64,000 bases of DNA from Ornithinimicrobium sp. INDO-MA30-4 (GTDB lineage: Bacteria; Actinomycetota; Actinomycetes; Actinomycetales; Dermatophilaceae): NCBI RefSeq assembly GCF_021535045.1, contig NZ_CP091056.1:682001-746000 (forward strand). The letters run 5' to 3'. How positions within the stretch are numbered: position 1 is the first letter of the stretch; each line of letters begins with the position of its first letter. Under the pieces are notes generated by a model that worked only from the letters and a program-made list of their open reading frames with translations, did no database searches and had not been told where the DNA came from. Shown in pieces: positions 42,020 through 52,167 of this stretch. The position numbers and the translations under genes are program-made.

Positions 42020-42058
42020 AAGCAATTGCGGGATAATTTATTGCACTGCCGCAATGCA
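42020..42058. promoter_or_regulatory. Putative Lrp/AsnC-type operator between kamA and kdd
   Basis: Direct reading shows the perfect arms ATTGCGG (42025-42031) and CCGCAAT (42049-42055), an overlapping palindrome GCAATTGC (42022-42029) and another ATTGC at 42040-42044, that is, several GCAAT/ATTGC half-sites around an AT-rich core GGATAATTTATT that contains a GATAAT -10-like box. It lies between the divergent starts of kamA (41994) and kdd (42068). Spaced GCAAT-type half-sites suit an Lrp/AsnC regulator. No binding evidence. Confidence 0.45.
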
Positions 42059-42067
42059 GGAGGAGAT

Positions 42068-43150
42068 ATGACGGAGTCGTCACCTTTCGGTTTGCACCGG
42101 GTTGTCATGGAACCGGGCGACACTCCTGCCCTGCCGCAGCAAGCTGCCAAGGTCAATCCGACGGCTGAGATCGGGCCCGATGAGGTCCGCATCAGTGTTG
42201 AAGTGCTGAATCTAGACGCAGCGTCTTACCGACAACTGGCCCGTACTCATACCGATGTGACTGGAGCGGTTGATGGCTTGGCGCTGCGACGGCAGGTCCT
42301 GGACATCGTCGCCGAACGCGGCAAGATGCAAAACCCGGTCACTGGTTCGGGGGCATGCTGATCGGCACTGTGGACGCCGTTGGCGACGCGTCACCCCTGG
42401 ACTCACGGTTGGTATGCGGGTGGCCACCCTCGTGTCGCTATCTCTCACGCCACTGCACATCAGCGATGGGCTGCGCGGGTGGGATGGTTTGACCGAGCAG
42501 GTGCCCGCTCAGGGGCACGCCATCCTCTTTGGCCGCTCCATTGCCGCTGAGCTGCCGGCTGACGTAGATCCGCGCCTAAGCCTGATGGTGATGGATGTCT
42601 GTGGCGCGCCCGCGCTCGTTGCTCGCGTCGTCAAGGACTATCTAGCCAACGGAGTGCGCCCAGTTGTGGCCGTGTTGGGCGGGGCTGGCAAAAGCGGATC
42701 GCTGTCGTTGGCGGCGGCCCGGGAGTCTGGGGCGGCCAAGACCATCGCCGTGGTGCCGCACACCGGCGAGCAACAACTGCTAGAACACGCAGGGCTAGCT
42801 GACCAGGTTGTCCTGGCCGATGCGAGAGACCCGCTTGCTTTAGCCGAGGCGGTCACCAAGCCGGGGGACCTGCCGACCTCACCGTGGTCTGCGTAGATGT
42901 GCCTGGCTGTGAGCAACCAGCGATCATGGCGACGAGCCAAGGTGGCACGGTCATCTTCTTTTCGATGGCGACCAACTTTTCGGCAGCAGCACTCGGCGCG
43001 GAAGGCCTAGCGGCCGACGTGACGATGCTGATCGGCAATGGATATGTGCCTGGCCACGCCGACTACGCAATGTCGTTGCTGCGAACAAGCGACAGTGTGC
43101 GCGGCTTGTTCGAATCTCGGCTCGCAAACGAGCAAACTGGTGACCTATGA
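42068..43150 (+). CDS. kdd: L-erythro-3,5-diaminohexanoate dehydrogenase
   Basis: NAD(P)-dependent enzyme that oxidatively deaminates 3,5-diaminohexanoate to 3-keto-5-aminohexanoate in the lysine pathway; ~360 residues. ATG with AGGAGG upstream. Sequence: SSPFGLHRVVMEPGDTPALP and EVLNLDAASYRQLAR; GMLIGTVDAVGD, PGLTVGMRVATLVSLSLTPL, then Rossmann VVAVLGGAGKSGSLSLAAARE and GGTVIFFSMATNFSAAALG. Breaks at 42349-42353 (five G should be six), near 42395 and near 42868. No alcohol-dehydrogenase zinc ligands are obvious, as expected for Kdd. The stop overlaps the amidohydrolase start (ATGA). Confidence 0.9.
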
Positions 43151-44759
43151 GCACCCACACGCCTTCTGGCCGCACCCTGGTGACCGGCGCCACGATCTAT
43201 ACCGGCCTAGCGAGCGAGTCCGAGCCACCCACCGCACTGTTGAGCGACGGCGACCGGATCACTTGGCTTGGCTCTGACGCCGAGGCTCAAAGCCACGCGG
43301 CCCAAGAAGGTGTCGAGGTCGTTGATGCCCAAGGTGCCTTGCTTACCCCAGGTTTTTGCGATGCCCACGTGCACCTGACCATGACGGGTCAGGGACTCGA
43401 CGGGATCGACCTCTCGCGCACGCGCTCGCTGGCTGAGGCCCTCGCGCTGATCGAAAGCGCCGCACGGCATACCCGCGGTCGCCCGATCTACGCCCACTCC
43501 TGGGATGAGACCAAGTGGCCCGAGCGTCGACCAGCCACCAACACTGAACTAGACCGGGCTACCTATGGCGGCGTCGTCTACATGCCTCGCATCGACGCCC
43601 ACTCCGCCAGCGTCTCCTCAGCCATGGCAGCGGTAGCCCGAGTGCATGGCATCGACGGTTGGGACGGAGCAGGTGTGGTGACCCGCGACGCCTTCGCCGC
43701 AGTCACCAACGCGTTCACTTCCGGTATGACGGTGAAGGACCGGGAGCACTACCTCGACTTAGCGTTGCGCGCGGCCGCCGAGCGCGGCATCACTCTGGTG
43801 CATGAAACTGGGGCCGAACATCTGACGAACTATGACGATGTGCACCACGTCCTGGAGGCCGGACAGCGTCCGGGGCGCACCGAGACGGTGGCCTACTGGG
43901 GTCTGCTGGTGGACGACGAAGCCCGTGCCTCCGAATTGGCTCACCACCTTGGCGTCCTTGGGCTGGCCGGCGACTTGTGCGCCGATGGCTCTTTGGCTCG
44001 CGGACCGCGCACGTGCACAGTCCCTACCTCGACGACGATGGCGAGCCGACGCAAGCCTGCGGATATGGCTATCTCAAGAGCGAGCAGATTCGCGATCACG
44101 TCGTGGCCTGCACCCGTGCTGGGATCCAGGCCGGTGGCCACGTCATCGGGGATGCCGCGCTGGAAACCATGGCTGCCGGATTTGCTGCGGCTGCCGAAGT
44201 CGTCGGCATGGATGCAATACGGGCGGCGCAGCACCGCTGGGAGCATGTCGAATTGCCGAGCGCCAGCGTCATGGCAACCATGGCCGATCTGGGCATTTGG
44301 GCCAGTATGCAGCCAGCCTTTGACTCATCCTGGGGCGGTGAAGACGGCATGTATGCCGAGCGACTCGGTGTTGATCGTGCGCTGCAGGTCGTCCCGATGG
44401 CGGATATGGCAGCCGCCGGCGTCAACCTCGCCTTTGGCTCTGATAGCCCAGTCACGCCGCTCGACCCCTGGGGCGGTGTGCAGGCTGCGGTTAATCACCG
44501 CAACCCTGCGCAGCGGCTCAGCGTTGAGCAGGCCTTCGCGGCGCATACCGTGGGCGGCTATCAGCTAGCTGGCCGCGATGGCGGCAATCTGCGCGTTGGT
44601 GGGCCTGCCACCTACGTCATCTGGGATGAGTCGGCCCACGCCTGGCCACGCACCGAGGGTGGCCTTCCCGACTTCAGCCAAGAGGGTTCGCAAAGCACGC
44701 CGATGGCCCGCCGGACCGTTGTCAACGGCCACGTGGCCTTTGACCGAGAAGGAGTCTAG
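43147..44759 (+). CDS. YtcJ-like metal-dependent amidohydrolase (Amidohydro_3)
   Basis: About 537 residues. Amidohydrolase metal site near the N-terminus: LLTPGFCDAHVHLTMTGQG; substrate and metal motifs ITLVHETGAEHL, GHVIGDAALETM, HRWEHVELPSA and NLAFGSDSPVTPLDPWGG complete the TIM-barrel set. A one-base break near 44002 (joins CADGSLGSRTAHVHSPYL). ATGA overlap with kdd and one-base overlap with kamD's GTG put it inside the lysine operon. The family cleaves amide or formyl/acyl bonds on varied amines. No such step is needed in the textbook pathway, so it could hydrolyse an N-acyl-lysine or acylated intermediate, or replace a missing step; unproven. Confidence 0.88.
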
Positions 44760-46369
44760 TGAGCACTCCGCACCGCCCCCGGTTCTCGACCTGGACCCCG
44801 CCGTCGTGCGGCGGGCAAGGAGTTGACCCAGCGTTTGGGGCAACCGGTCGTCGATATTGCCCGCTCGCATACGACTGTTTCGGTGGAGCGGGCCATGCTC
44901 CGGCTAGCTGGTCTATCCGGAGCAGACCACGAGCGGGTGCCGTGGGTGAACCACTTAGCCGAAGCGGTGCGGGCCGACGTAGGGCTAGAACACGGACTCG
45001 CATTGCCGGTTTGGGATGCGCTGCGCCGTGGAGAAGCTAGCGATCTTTTGACCTTGGCGCAGAAGTCTTCGGCGGGTGCCGTGACCTTCCGACTTCCGGA
45101 AAAGGGCGAGCGCACTCGTGCTGCCGGGCCGCCACCGCAGCCGTTCGCCCGGGTATGAAAAAGATGGATCAGCAGCGGCGAGCTCGGGAGCGGCTCATCA
45201 AACGGCATGGTGACCCGGTGCAGCGCCCGTGGATCTATCTCATCGTCGCCACCGGTGACATCTATGAGGATATGGAGCAGGCCAAAGCCGCGGCTCGCGA
45301 TGGCGCCGACATCATCGCCGTGATCCGCAGCACCGGTCAGTCGCTGCTTGACTATGTGCCCGAGGGCGCCACCCGAGAGGGCTTCGCTGGCACCTATGCC
45401 ACCCAAGAGAACTTCCGACTCATGCGCGGGGCGCTTGATGAGGTCTCCGCAGAGCTAGGCAGGTATATCCGCCTGACGAACTATGCCTCCGGTCTATGTA
45501 TGCCAGAGATAGCGGCGCTCGCAGGTATGGAGCGCCTCGACATGATGCTGAACGACTCGATGTACGGCATCCTGTTTCGCGACATCAACCCCATCCGCAC
45601 GTTTGTTGACCAGCGGTTTTCACGGCAGGTGCATGCGCGTGCAGGCATCATCATCAACACCGGCGAAGACAACTACCTGACAACGGCGGACGCTGTTGAC
45701 GCTGCCCACACCGTGACCGTGTCACAGCTAATGAACGAGTTCTTCGGCAAGGAAGCGGGCCTGGAGAACTGGCAACTTGGGCTAGGCCACGCCTTCGAGA
45801 TCAACCCCGAAGTGCCTGAGTCCTTCCGCCTCGAACTCGCCCATGCTCTGTTGGCTCGACAGCTCTTCCCAGATGCTCCACTGAAGTGGATGCCACCGAC
45901 CAAACACATGACCGGAGACATCTTCAAGGGCTACCTGCTGGACGGGTTCTTCAACTTGGCCGGTGCCATGACCGGACAGTCGATCCTGCTGGTTGGCATG
46001 ATGACCGAAGCCGTTGTCACCCCATTCCTGTCCGACCGCGGGTTGGCCTTGAGCAACGTTCGCTATGTGCTGAAAGCCGCCGGCAACTTCACTGAGGACT
46101 TCAGCCCGCCACCGAATGGCTTCATCCAGAACCGGTCACGCGAGGTGCTTGGCGAAGCCGTCGATCTGCTTGACCACATCACTTCCCAAGACGCACCGGC
46201 TGGCTCGACGCCGTTGCTGGAAGCGATCGCCATCGGGACCTTCGGGCACATGAAGCGTCCCGCAACCGCAGGCAAAGGCTTGGAAGGTGTGGCCATCAAG
46301 GCAGAGGGCTACTGCAATCCGGCGATTGATTTGTTAGAAGCTGACGGCTGGGGAGTGCCCCATGAGTGA
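44759..46369 (+). CDS. kamD: Lysine 5,6-aminomutase alpha subunit
   Basis: B12- and PLP-dependent mutase, large subunit, ~537 residues; converts beta-lysine to 3,5-diaminohexanoate. The N-terminal third is chopped by three one-base losses (C-run near 44777; near 44813; G near 45150), but after repair it reads PPVLDLDPAVVRRA, ELTQRLGQPVVDIARSHTTVS and VERAMLRLAGLSGAD, like Clostridium KamD. From 45155 the frame is open: IYLIVATGDIYEDMEQAKAA, GADIIAVIRSTGQSLLDYVP, LTNYASGLCMPEIAALAGME, INTGEDNYLTTADAVD, MPPTKHMTGDIFKGYL. The TGA at 45158 is thus an artefact. GTG at 44759; overlaps kamE by 8 bases. Confidence 0.93.
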
Positions 46370-47140
46370 CGTGATTAGGCCCTACGGCGACACCACCGGT
46401 GACGGCATGGTCCAGGTGTCCTTTACCTTGCCGATCCCGCACGACAAACGCGCCGAAGGCGCTGCGCTGCAATGGCCACCAAGATGGGACTGATCCCGGC
46501 GATGCTGGTGCACGCGACCCCATGGGCGCGTCGCATACCTTTTTTGTCGTGTATGGCAGCGCCACACACCTCGTTGATCTAGACGCCGTGCAGGTGGTTG
46601 AGCGGGATTACCTTGCTCTCGGCCAAGGACGTCAACATGAGCATTAAGAAGTCACTGCGCCGGCCGCTGGTCGTGGTGGGTGCCTGCATCGGCACTGATG
46701 CGCACACTGTCGGAATCGATGCAATCCTCAACATCAAGGGCTTTGCGGGGGAGAAGGGCCTGGAGTACTACTCCGAGATCCAAGTCGTGAACCTTGGTGC
46801 TCAAGTGCTCGTCCCCGACCTGGTGGAGAAGGCCCGTGCAGCACATGCGGACGCCGTCTTGGTGAGCCAGGTCGTCACGCAGCGGGATGCTCATATCCAC
46901 AACACGACGACCATGTCGGCGGCGTTTCGAGAGGCCTACCCGAGCGGCAAAGTGCCGCTGCTCGTCGTGGGAGGCCCACGCTTTGATGAGTCAGCAACAG
47001 ATGAACTGGGCGTCGACCGGATCTTTGGCCGAGGCACCACGCCTTCGGAGGTGGCGTCTTACTTGGTCCATGCCATGTCGAGCAGGGCACCCCAACGGGC
47101 CAGCAAGCGCCAGCCCAAGGTCAAGGAGGTCAAGCCATGA
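46362..47140 (+). CDS. kamE: Lysine 5,6-aminomutase beta subunit
   Basis: Cobalamin-binding subunit, ~260 residues. VIRPYGDTTGDGMVQVSFTL and DKRAEGAALQLATKMGLIPA start the dimerisation part, interrupted by one-base losses near 46471, 46518 and 46610. The B12 domain is intact: GACIGTDAHTVGIDAILNIK has the D-x-H-x2-G cobalamin motif, and a Lys 11 residues after the His, exactly where C. sticklandii KamE carries its PLP-binding Lys144. NLGAQVLVPDLVEKARAAHA and LVSQVVTQRDAHIHN follow. Overlaps kamD by 8 and kal by 4 bases; completes the mutase. Confidence 0.93.
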
Positions 47141-47527
47141 CGACAGCCGTCGTTGGAGCCAGCGTCACTCACCGTCGGTACGTGCCCTACTCGCACGCAC
47201 ACTACGCCGGTAATCTGGTCGACGGCGCATACAGTCTCGGACTGTTTGGCGACGTTGCCACTGAATTGTATCCGCACCGACGGTGACGAGGGGCTCTTTG
47301 CCTCCTACAGCGACGTCCAATTCGTGGCGCCCGTGCGCGCCGGCGATTGCATCGAGGTCACGGCATCGCTCGTGCGTGTCGGTAGCCGTAGCCGTGAGAT
47401 GGAGTTCAGCGTGACGGTGACAACCAGGGCCGCTGGCGGTGGGCCAGAATCGGCCGCCGAAGTGCTCGAGCCTGCCCTTGTTGCCACGACGGCTCGCGGT
47501 GTCGTCGTGGTGCCAGCAAAGACCTAG
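47137..47527 (+). CDS. kal: 3-aminobutyryl-CoA ammonia lyase (hotdog fold)
   Basis: About 130 residues; eliminates ammonia from 3-aminobutyryl-CoA to crotonyl-CoA, the late step of the lysine pathway. The start VTHRRYVPYSHAHYAGNLVD with GAYSLGLFGDVATEL is the Kal signature. A one-base break near 47265 joins to DGDEGLFASYSDVQFVAPV, RAGDCIEVTASLVRVGSRSR and EMEFSVTV, a hotdog core. It overlaps kamE by four bases and is last in the operon. The converging DUF2254 gene ends at or within its 3' end. Assignment rests partly on context. Confidence 0.87.
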
Positions 47528-48812
47528 GCAGACTGGGCCGACCGGGCCTTTGGGCAACCTGGAAGCGCTTCTCCTCGAGGGCTTCGCGGTGCTTAGGGGA
47601 AGCAGTAGCCGACAGTTGCTCCAACATCAGGTCCAGGCGGCGAGGCACCTGGATGCTGGAGGCACCCCAGTGCGCGATCTCATCGACGCAGAGATCAAGA
47701 ACGTCGCGGAAACCCCATTCGGCCATCGTGAGCCGAGTGACGCCTTCGGAGTCAGTCCGGGCAGGGCTCGGGTCCACGCGCGGTGCTAAATCAGCCAGCA
47801 GAGTATGCAGTTGGTCGATGACCTGAATCGCGGTGGTCGGGTCGTTCACCCAGGGGAGAGCGCCTTGTCGGCGATATCGACGAGTTGTCGCAGCCCAAAG
47901 GAAATGTCTTGCTCCATGGTCCGGCGCCAACCCACCTCGATCTCCGCAGAGGTGTTCTTGTCCCAACTAACGCTGGGGTGATCGGTGCCGCCGTGAACGA
48001 CGGCCATCGGTTCGTTCTCGACCAGATACGTCCCGAGTGGCTGCAGCAGCTCAATGTGGACTTCGTGCTGCTTAGCCAGCGAGATCAGTCCACGAGCATC
48101 AATGTAGTTCACATAGCCACTCGTCGGAGCGACCACCGTGTGAGGCACCCCGGAGGCCCTCGGCGTCATTGACCAGCGTGGCGGGTTCATCTCGTTCCTT
48201 GGCGCTGCGCTTCAGCAGTGAACCTGTCTCCTTGCCCACTGTCTGAATGATCGTGTCCACAGAGATGGCCTGCGTGATGTGATGGATGAAGGCAAGAAAG
48301 ATGCCCACCGACAACAGGACCAGCAGGAAGGCAATGGTGACCCCAATCTGAGGCACCGAAGACGCGCCATCAACTGGCGTTCCGGCTACGGACCGCATCA
48401 AGGTCAGTGCATAGACAAAGGATGCGGTGAAGATTCCGAGGGTAAATTGCGGGACTCGCTCGTCCAGGAAGGTGCGCAGCACCCGCGGAGAGAACTGACT
48501 ACTAGCCAGTTGCAGCACCACGATAGTGATGGAGAAGACCAAGCCAGTCACCGAGATCATTGCTCCAGCGATGCTGGACAAGAACGTACGAGCTCCTTCT
48601 GGGCCAGCTTGGAATAGCAACGGCACATACTGCGACAGGGTTGAGTCCAGACTCGGGACGAAGATGCCAGCAATCAGGGCTCCAACGCACCACAAAGCTG
48701 GAATGACCCAGAATGGCTCAAACGCCCTGCGCAATAGCCTCTTGGCCCCTAGCGCGTTTTTGCTCGGCGCCGGGGTTGGTGCTGCTACCCCTGGCTCCTG
48801 TGATGCGGTCAC
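47525..48812 (-). CDS. DUF2254 membrane protein
   Basis: About 429 residues. N-terminal membrane helices: AFEPFWVIPALWCVGALIAG, ISVTGLVFSITIVVLQLASS with QFSPRVLRTFLDERVPQF (the DUF2254 core) and TIAFLLVLLSVGIFLAFIHH. Soluble C-terminal half: VAPTSGYVNYIDARGLISLA, YLVENEPMAVVHGG, WRRTMEQDISFGLRQLVDIA and VNDPTTAIQVIDQLHTLL. Breaks near 48145, 47855 and probably 47545; the last would place the stop at 47525, immediately beside kal. GTG start with AAGGAGG upstream. Function unknown; some relatives are suspected ion channels or stress proteins. Confidence 0.85.
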
Positions 48813-49096
48813 GGTTCCTCCTTGTTTGTTCAGCAGATCATGGTTGCACATCGCCTGCGATTCAACGCGGTCGGAGCCGCGGCGTGTCCAGTGCAACACG
48901 CCGCTCGACAGGAATTTCTCCGATTTTTGCTTTGTGCTCAGCGGCTTTTTGACCTGGGAAAACGCCCGCGTCTTGTGCCATGAGGGCGCTTGCCACCCCA
49001 CTGAGAGGTCGCTAAGTTACTTCTAAGTCCGTGCGCCACCACGTACTCCTGTGCCCAAGATTGGGCCGCAAAGTTTTGGGGGCAACGGACAATGGT

Positions 49097-49177
49097 AGGA
49101 CCCAGGTGCTTAGTAGATAACAAGCCAGCGGTGACAACCAGTCGTTTCTGACTTGGCACCAACGGCACCTGGGTCCT
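49097..49177. repeat. 13-bp perfect inverted repeat in a ~390-base non-coding gap
   Basis: AGGACCCAGGTGC (49097-49109) is followed 55 bases later by its exact complement GCACCTGGGTCCT (49165-49177), 30 bases before the lnt start. The 13-bp match is unlikely by chance in this gap. It could be a regulatory structure for lnt or a relic of a mobile element. The rest of 48813-49206 holds no open frame with coding character that I can support. Confidence 0.6.
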
Positions 49178-49206
49178 CCTTCAGGCGGCTCGCTTACAGT
49201 GGTGCC

Positions 49207-50769
49207 GTGTTGTTGAGACTTCTCCTATCGCTAGCCTCCGGTTTGATGGTCTGGTTGGCGTTCCCTCGCTTTGACCTGTGGTTTTTGGCGATCTTCGGAA
49301 TGGGCCTGTTGTCCTGGGTCTTGCTGGGAGTAGGAGCCAAGCGGGGTGCTTTGTTGGGGTTCGTTGCGGGCCTGGCTCTATTTATTCCGCTGTTGTCCTG
49401 GTCAGGCATCTATGTCGGGGCGCTGCCCTGGATAGCCCTAGCGACTCTCTCGGCGTTGTACGTCGCTATATTTGGCCTGTTGGCTGGATATCTGCAGTCA
49501 GATCGCGGTCTGTTGGGGACTGCGCGGGTTCGTCCCGTGGCCGTGGGACTGGCCTGGGTTGCGGCCGAGCTAGGACGCTCAACGACGCCCTTTGGCGGAT
49601 TCCCGTGGGCCCGGCTTGGGTTTAGCCAAGCGGACTCGCCGATCGTTGGTGTTGCTCGTTGGCTGGGTGTGCCAGGGGTGAGTTTCGTGGTCGTCGTGAT
49701 CGGCGCCACCATCGCCCTCGTTGCTCAGTCCTTGCTCGTGAAGCTGGATGCTTCTGCACCAGGGAAGGGTAACAACGTAGAGAGCAAGAGCCGGTTCGGC
49801 GTGGCTGCAGTCGCGAGCCTGGCCGTCGTGGCACTTCTGTTGGGCCCTTGCTGATCCCTCGGCCCATCGATGGAGACCCAGTCAATGTCCTGGGCGTTCA
49901 GGGTAATGTGCCCGAGTTGACCCTTGAGTTCAATGCACAGCGGCGCGCCGTATTGGACAATCACGCCAACGGCACGCTGAACGCCGCCGAGCTTGTCGCG
50001 CAGGGTGAGATTGCACAACCCGACTTAGTGATCTGGCCGGAAAACGCTTCTGACATTGACCCGATCCGCAATGGTGATGCCGCGGTCGTGATCGATGAAG
50101 CACTAACGACCATTGATGCTCCACTGATTGTGGGCGCGGTCCTGCAGGAGCCAGAGGGTATGTCAGCAACGCCAGCCTGCTGTACGTGCCGGGCGAGGGG
50201 ATTGTCGATCGCTACGTCAAGCAGCGCCCGGTGCCCTTCGCCGAGTACATTCCCTACCGCGACTTCTTCCGCTTCTTTTCAGACAAGGTTGACCTCGTCA
50301 CCACAGACTTCGCCAAGGGAGAAGAAAGTGGGCTAGTCACTGTGCCGTTGGCCAGCGGAGACGACCTGCCCGTCGGCATCGGCATTTGCTTCGAGGTCGT
50401 GATTGACGACGTCATGCGGCAATCAGTGCTGGACGGCGCCCAGATCATGGCCGTGCCCACCAACAACGCGACGTTCGGGCTGACGGATGAATCAGAGCAA
50501 CAGTTGGCCGCCTCGAGAGTGAAAGCCATCGAGCTAGGGCGACCCATCGTGCATATCAGCACGGTGGGGGTCAGCGGGCTCGTCAGCCCAGACGGCAGCG
50601 TGACAGAAAAGACTGAACTCTTCACTGCTGGCCTCATTAGTGGCGAGATTCCGCGGCGTACCGAGATCACACCGGCCGTGCGCTGGGGCTTTGGCCGCAA
50701 GGGATCGCCTTGGCTGGGCTCGCCGCATTGATCGCCGGAGTCTCCATTCGTCGCGCCGACAACGATTAA
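49207..50769 (+). CDS. lnt: Apolipoprotein N-acyltransferase
   Basis: Adds the third acyl chain to the N-terminal cysteine of lipoproteins, at the membrane; ~521 residues. GTG start (LLRLLLSLASGLMVWLAF) followed by about six helices, then a nitrilase domain. The catalytic Glu is in LVIWPENASDID, Lys in the region of DRYVKQRPVPFAEYIPYRD and Cys in GICFEVVIDDVM. Breaks near 49853, 50160 and 50690; the last restores the C-terminal helix GIALAGLAALIAGVSIRR. It stands directly before the polyprenol-mannose synthase; in M. tuberculosis these two are fused (Ppm1), here separate. Confidence 0.91.
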
Positions 50770-50778
50770 GGTATCCCG

Positions 50779-51556
50779 GTGAAAGATAGGCAGACTCTGG
50801 CCAAGGTATGCGTGCTGCTTCCGACCTATAACGAAGCTCTGAGCTTAGCCCTCATGGTGAGCCGACTACGGGCCTCAGTGCCAGAGGCAGACATTCTGGT
50901 TATTGATGACAACTCTCCCGATGGGACGGGTGACTTAGCCGACCAGCTCGCTCGCGCTGACAAGACTGTGCATGTGCTCCACCGCACTGCCAAGGCTGGC
51001 CTCGGGCGCGCATACTTGCAGGTTTTGCTTGGGCAGGGGAGCGAGGCTACGACGCTGTTGTCGAAATTGATGCTGATGGCTCCCACCTGCCGGAGCAGTT
51101 GCCCGCGTTGCTCACCGCTGCCGATCGCGCCGATGTGGTTATCGGTTCACGGTGGGTTGCGGGCGGGTCGGTCCAGAACTGGCCAGCACATCGAAAGATG
51201 CTCAGCCTGGGCGGCAACTTGTATGCCCGACTAGCCCTAGACATCTCAATTCGTGACGCAACGGCTGGGTTCCGGGTGTACCGGATGAGCGCTCTGCACA
51301 AGATGGGCCTCGCTAATGTGTCTTCCCAGGGCTACTGCTTCCAAGTCGACCTCACCCTGCGTGCGGTCGACAACAACCTTCGGTGGTGGAAGTGCCGATC
51401 GATTTTGTGGAGCGCGAGGTCGGAGAGTCCAAGATGGGCGGCGACATCGTCCGCGAGGCACTGCTTCGCGTGACACTCTGGGGAACTCAACGTCGGTTTG
51501 ATCAGTTGAGACAGTGGATTGGAGGTCGGGAACGATGGCATCAACTCAGTCAGTAG
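50779..51556 (+). CDS. ppm1: Polyprenol monophosphomannose synthase (GT2)
   Basis: Makes polyprenyl-phosphate mannose, the donor for lipoglycan and protein mannosylation; ~259 residues. GT-A domain: CVLLPTYNEALSLALMVSRL, ADILVIDDNSPDGTGDLAD, VVEIDADGSHLPEQLPALL (DXD), VIGSRWVAGGSVQNWP and DATAGFRVYRMSAL. Breaks near 51025 and 51375, after which VPIDFVEREVGESKMGGDI and LWGTQRRFDQLRQW appear. Start at 50779 lies 9 bases after lnt. The 3' end overlaps the fxsA start by 22 bases. Family is certain; mannose specificity inferred from the Lnt neighbour. Confidence 0.9.
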
Positions 51557-52070
51557 GTCCAACAGGACGAGGCGGCCGGCGCGCACGCTGGATATTTATC
51601 GGTGTGCTGCTGCTTATGCTCGCCGAAATTGTCACCATGATCGCGGTGGGCCAAGCCCTAGGTGTCTGGTGGACACTGTTGCTTTGGTGGTGCTTGCCTT
51701 TGGTGGTGCCTGGCTGGTGCGTCGTGAGGGCCTACGGGCCTGGCGGCGCTTGCAGAGCGTCAAGCGAGATCCCCAGAACGCCGGGCGCGAGGTCCTCGAT
51801 GCCGCAGTCATCTTGGTCGGTGGCTTCTTGTTGCTCACGCCGGGGTTCCTCACAGCCTCCATCGGACTGTTTATGGTGCTGCCGCTAACTCGCCCGATCA
51901 CTCGCGGTTGGGTTTCCACGATGGCGGCCACCCGTTCGCCGATGATGGGGGCGACCGGCGGGGTGCGGCGCCCACCACCGGGCTCGGGGGACATCATCGA
52001 GGGCGAGATTGTGGACGACTCTTCCGAGCACAATTCGCGTGACCCTCGCACTGATCCCCGACTCGAATAG
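51535..52070 (+). CDS. fxsA: FxsA family membrane protein
   Basis: About 178 residues. Membrane helices WIFIGVLLLMLAEIVTMIAV and the FxsA pattern ALGVWWTLLLVVLAFGGAWL, RREGLRAWRRLQSVKRD, AAVILVGGFLLLTPGFLTAS and IGLFMVLPLTRPITR. The frame breaks once in the second helix near 51690 (one base missing). The proline- and acid-rich tail (RRPPPGSGDIIEGEIVDD) is typical. FxsA was named for suppressing phage T7 exclusion by F plasmid; native role unknown. ATG inside the ppm 3' end indicates translational coupling. A strong bidirectional terminator follows. Confidence 0.9.
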
Positions 52071-52102
52071 AGCATCACGCTTCTATGCCTGTAGACAAGC
52101 GA

Positions 52103-52138
52103 AAAGGCTGGTCACCTCCTAGGAGATGACCAGCCTTT
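52103..52138. terminator. Bidirectional terminator between fxsA and rbpA
   Basis: A 17-bp stem AAAGGCTGGTCACCTCC / GGAGATGACCAGCCTTT, one wobble, almost no loop (TA), with A/T on both flanks (GAAAAG... CTTTGG). It sits between two converging genes and can serve both. Confidence 0.88.
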
Positions 52139-52167
52139 GGGCTGTCACGGGCCGTCTTTGTGCTTGA

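Noticed and set aside
44759-45158. Reading kamD as two genes, a small N-terminal protein plus a larger subunit
   Set aside because: Clostridial KamD contains both parts in one chain, and one added G near 45150 fuses them (ARGMKKMDQ).
40502-47527. Decay of the lysine operon into pseudogenes
   Set aside because: Each break is repaired by a single base, catalytic motifs are all kept, and equally many breaks hit essential housekeeping genes.
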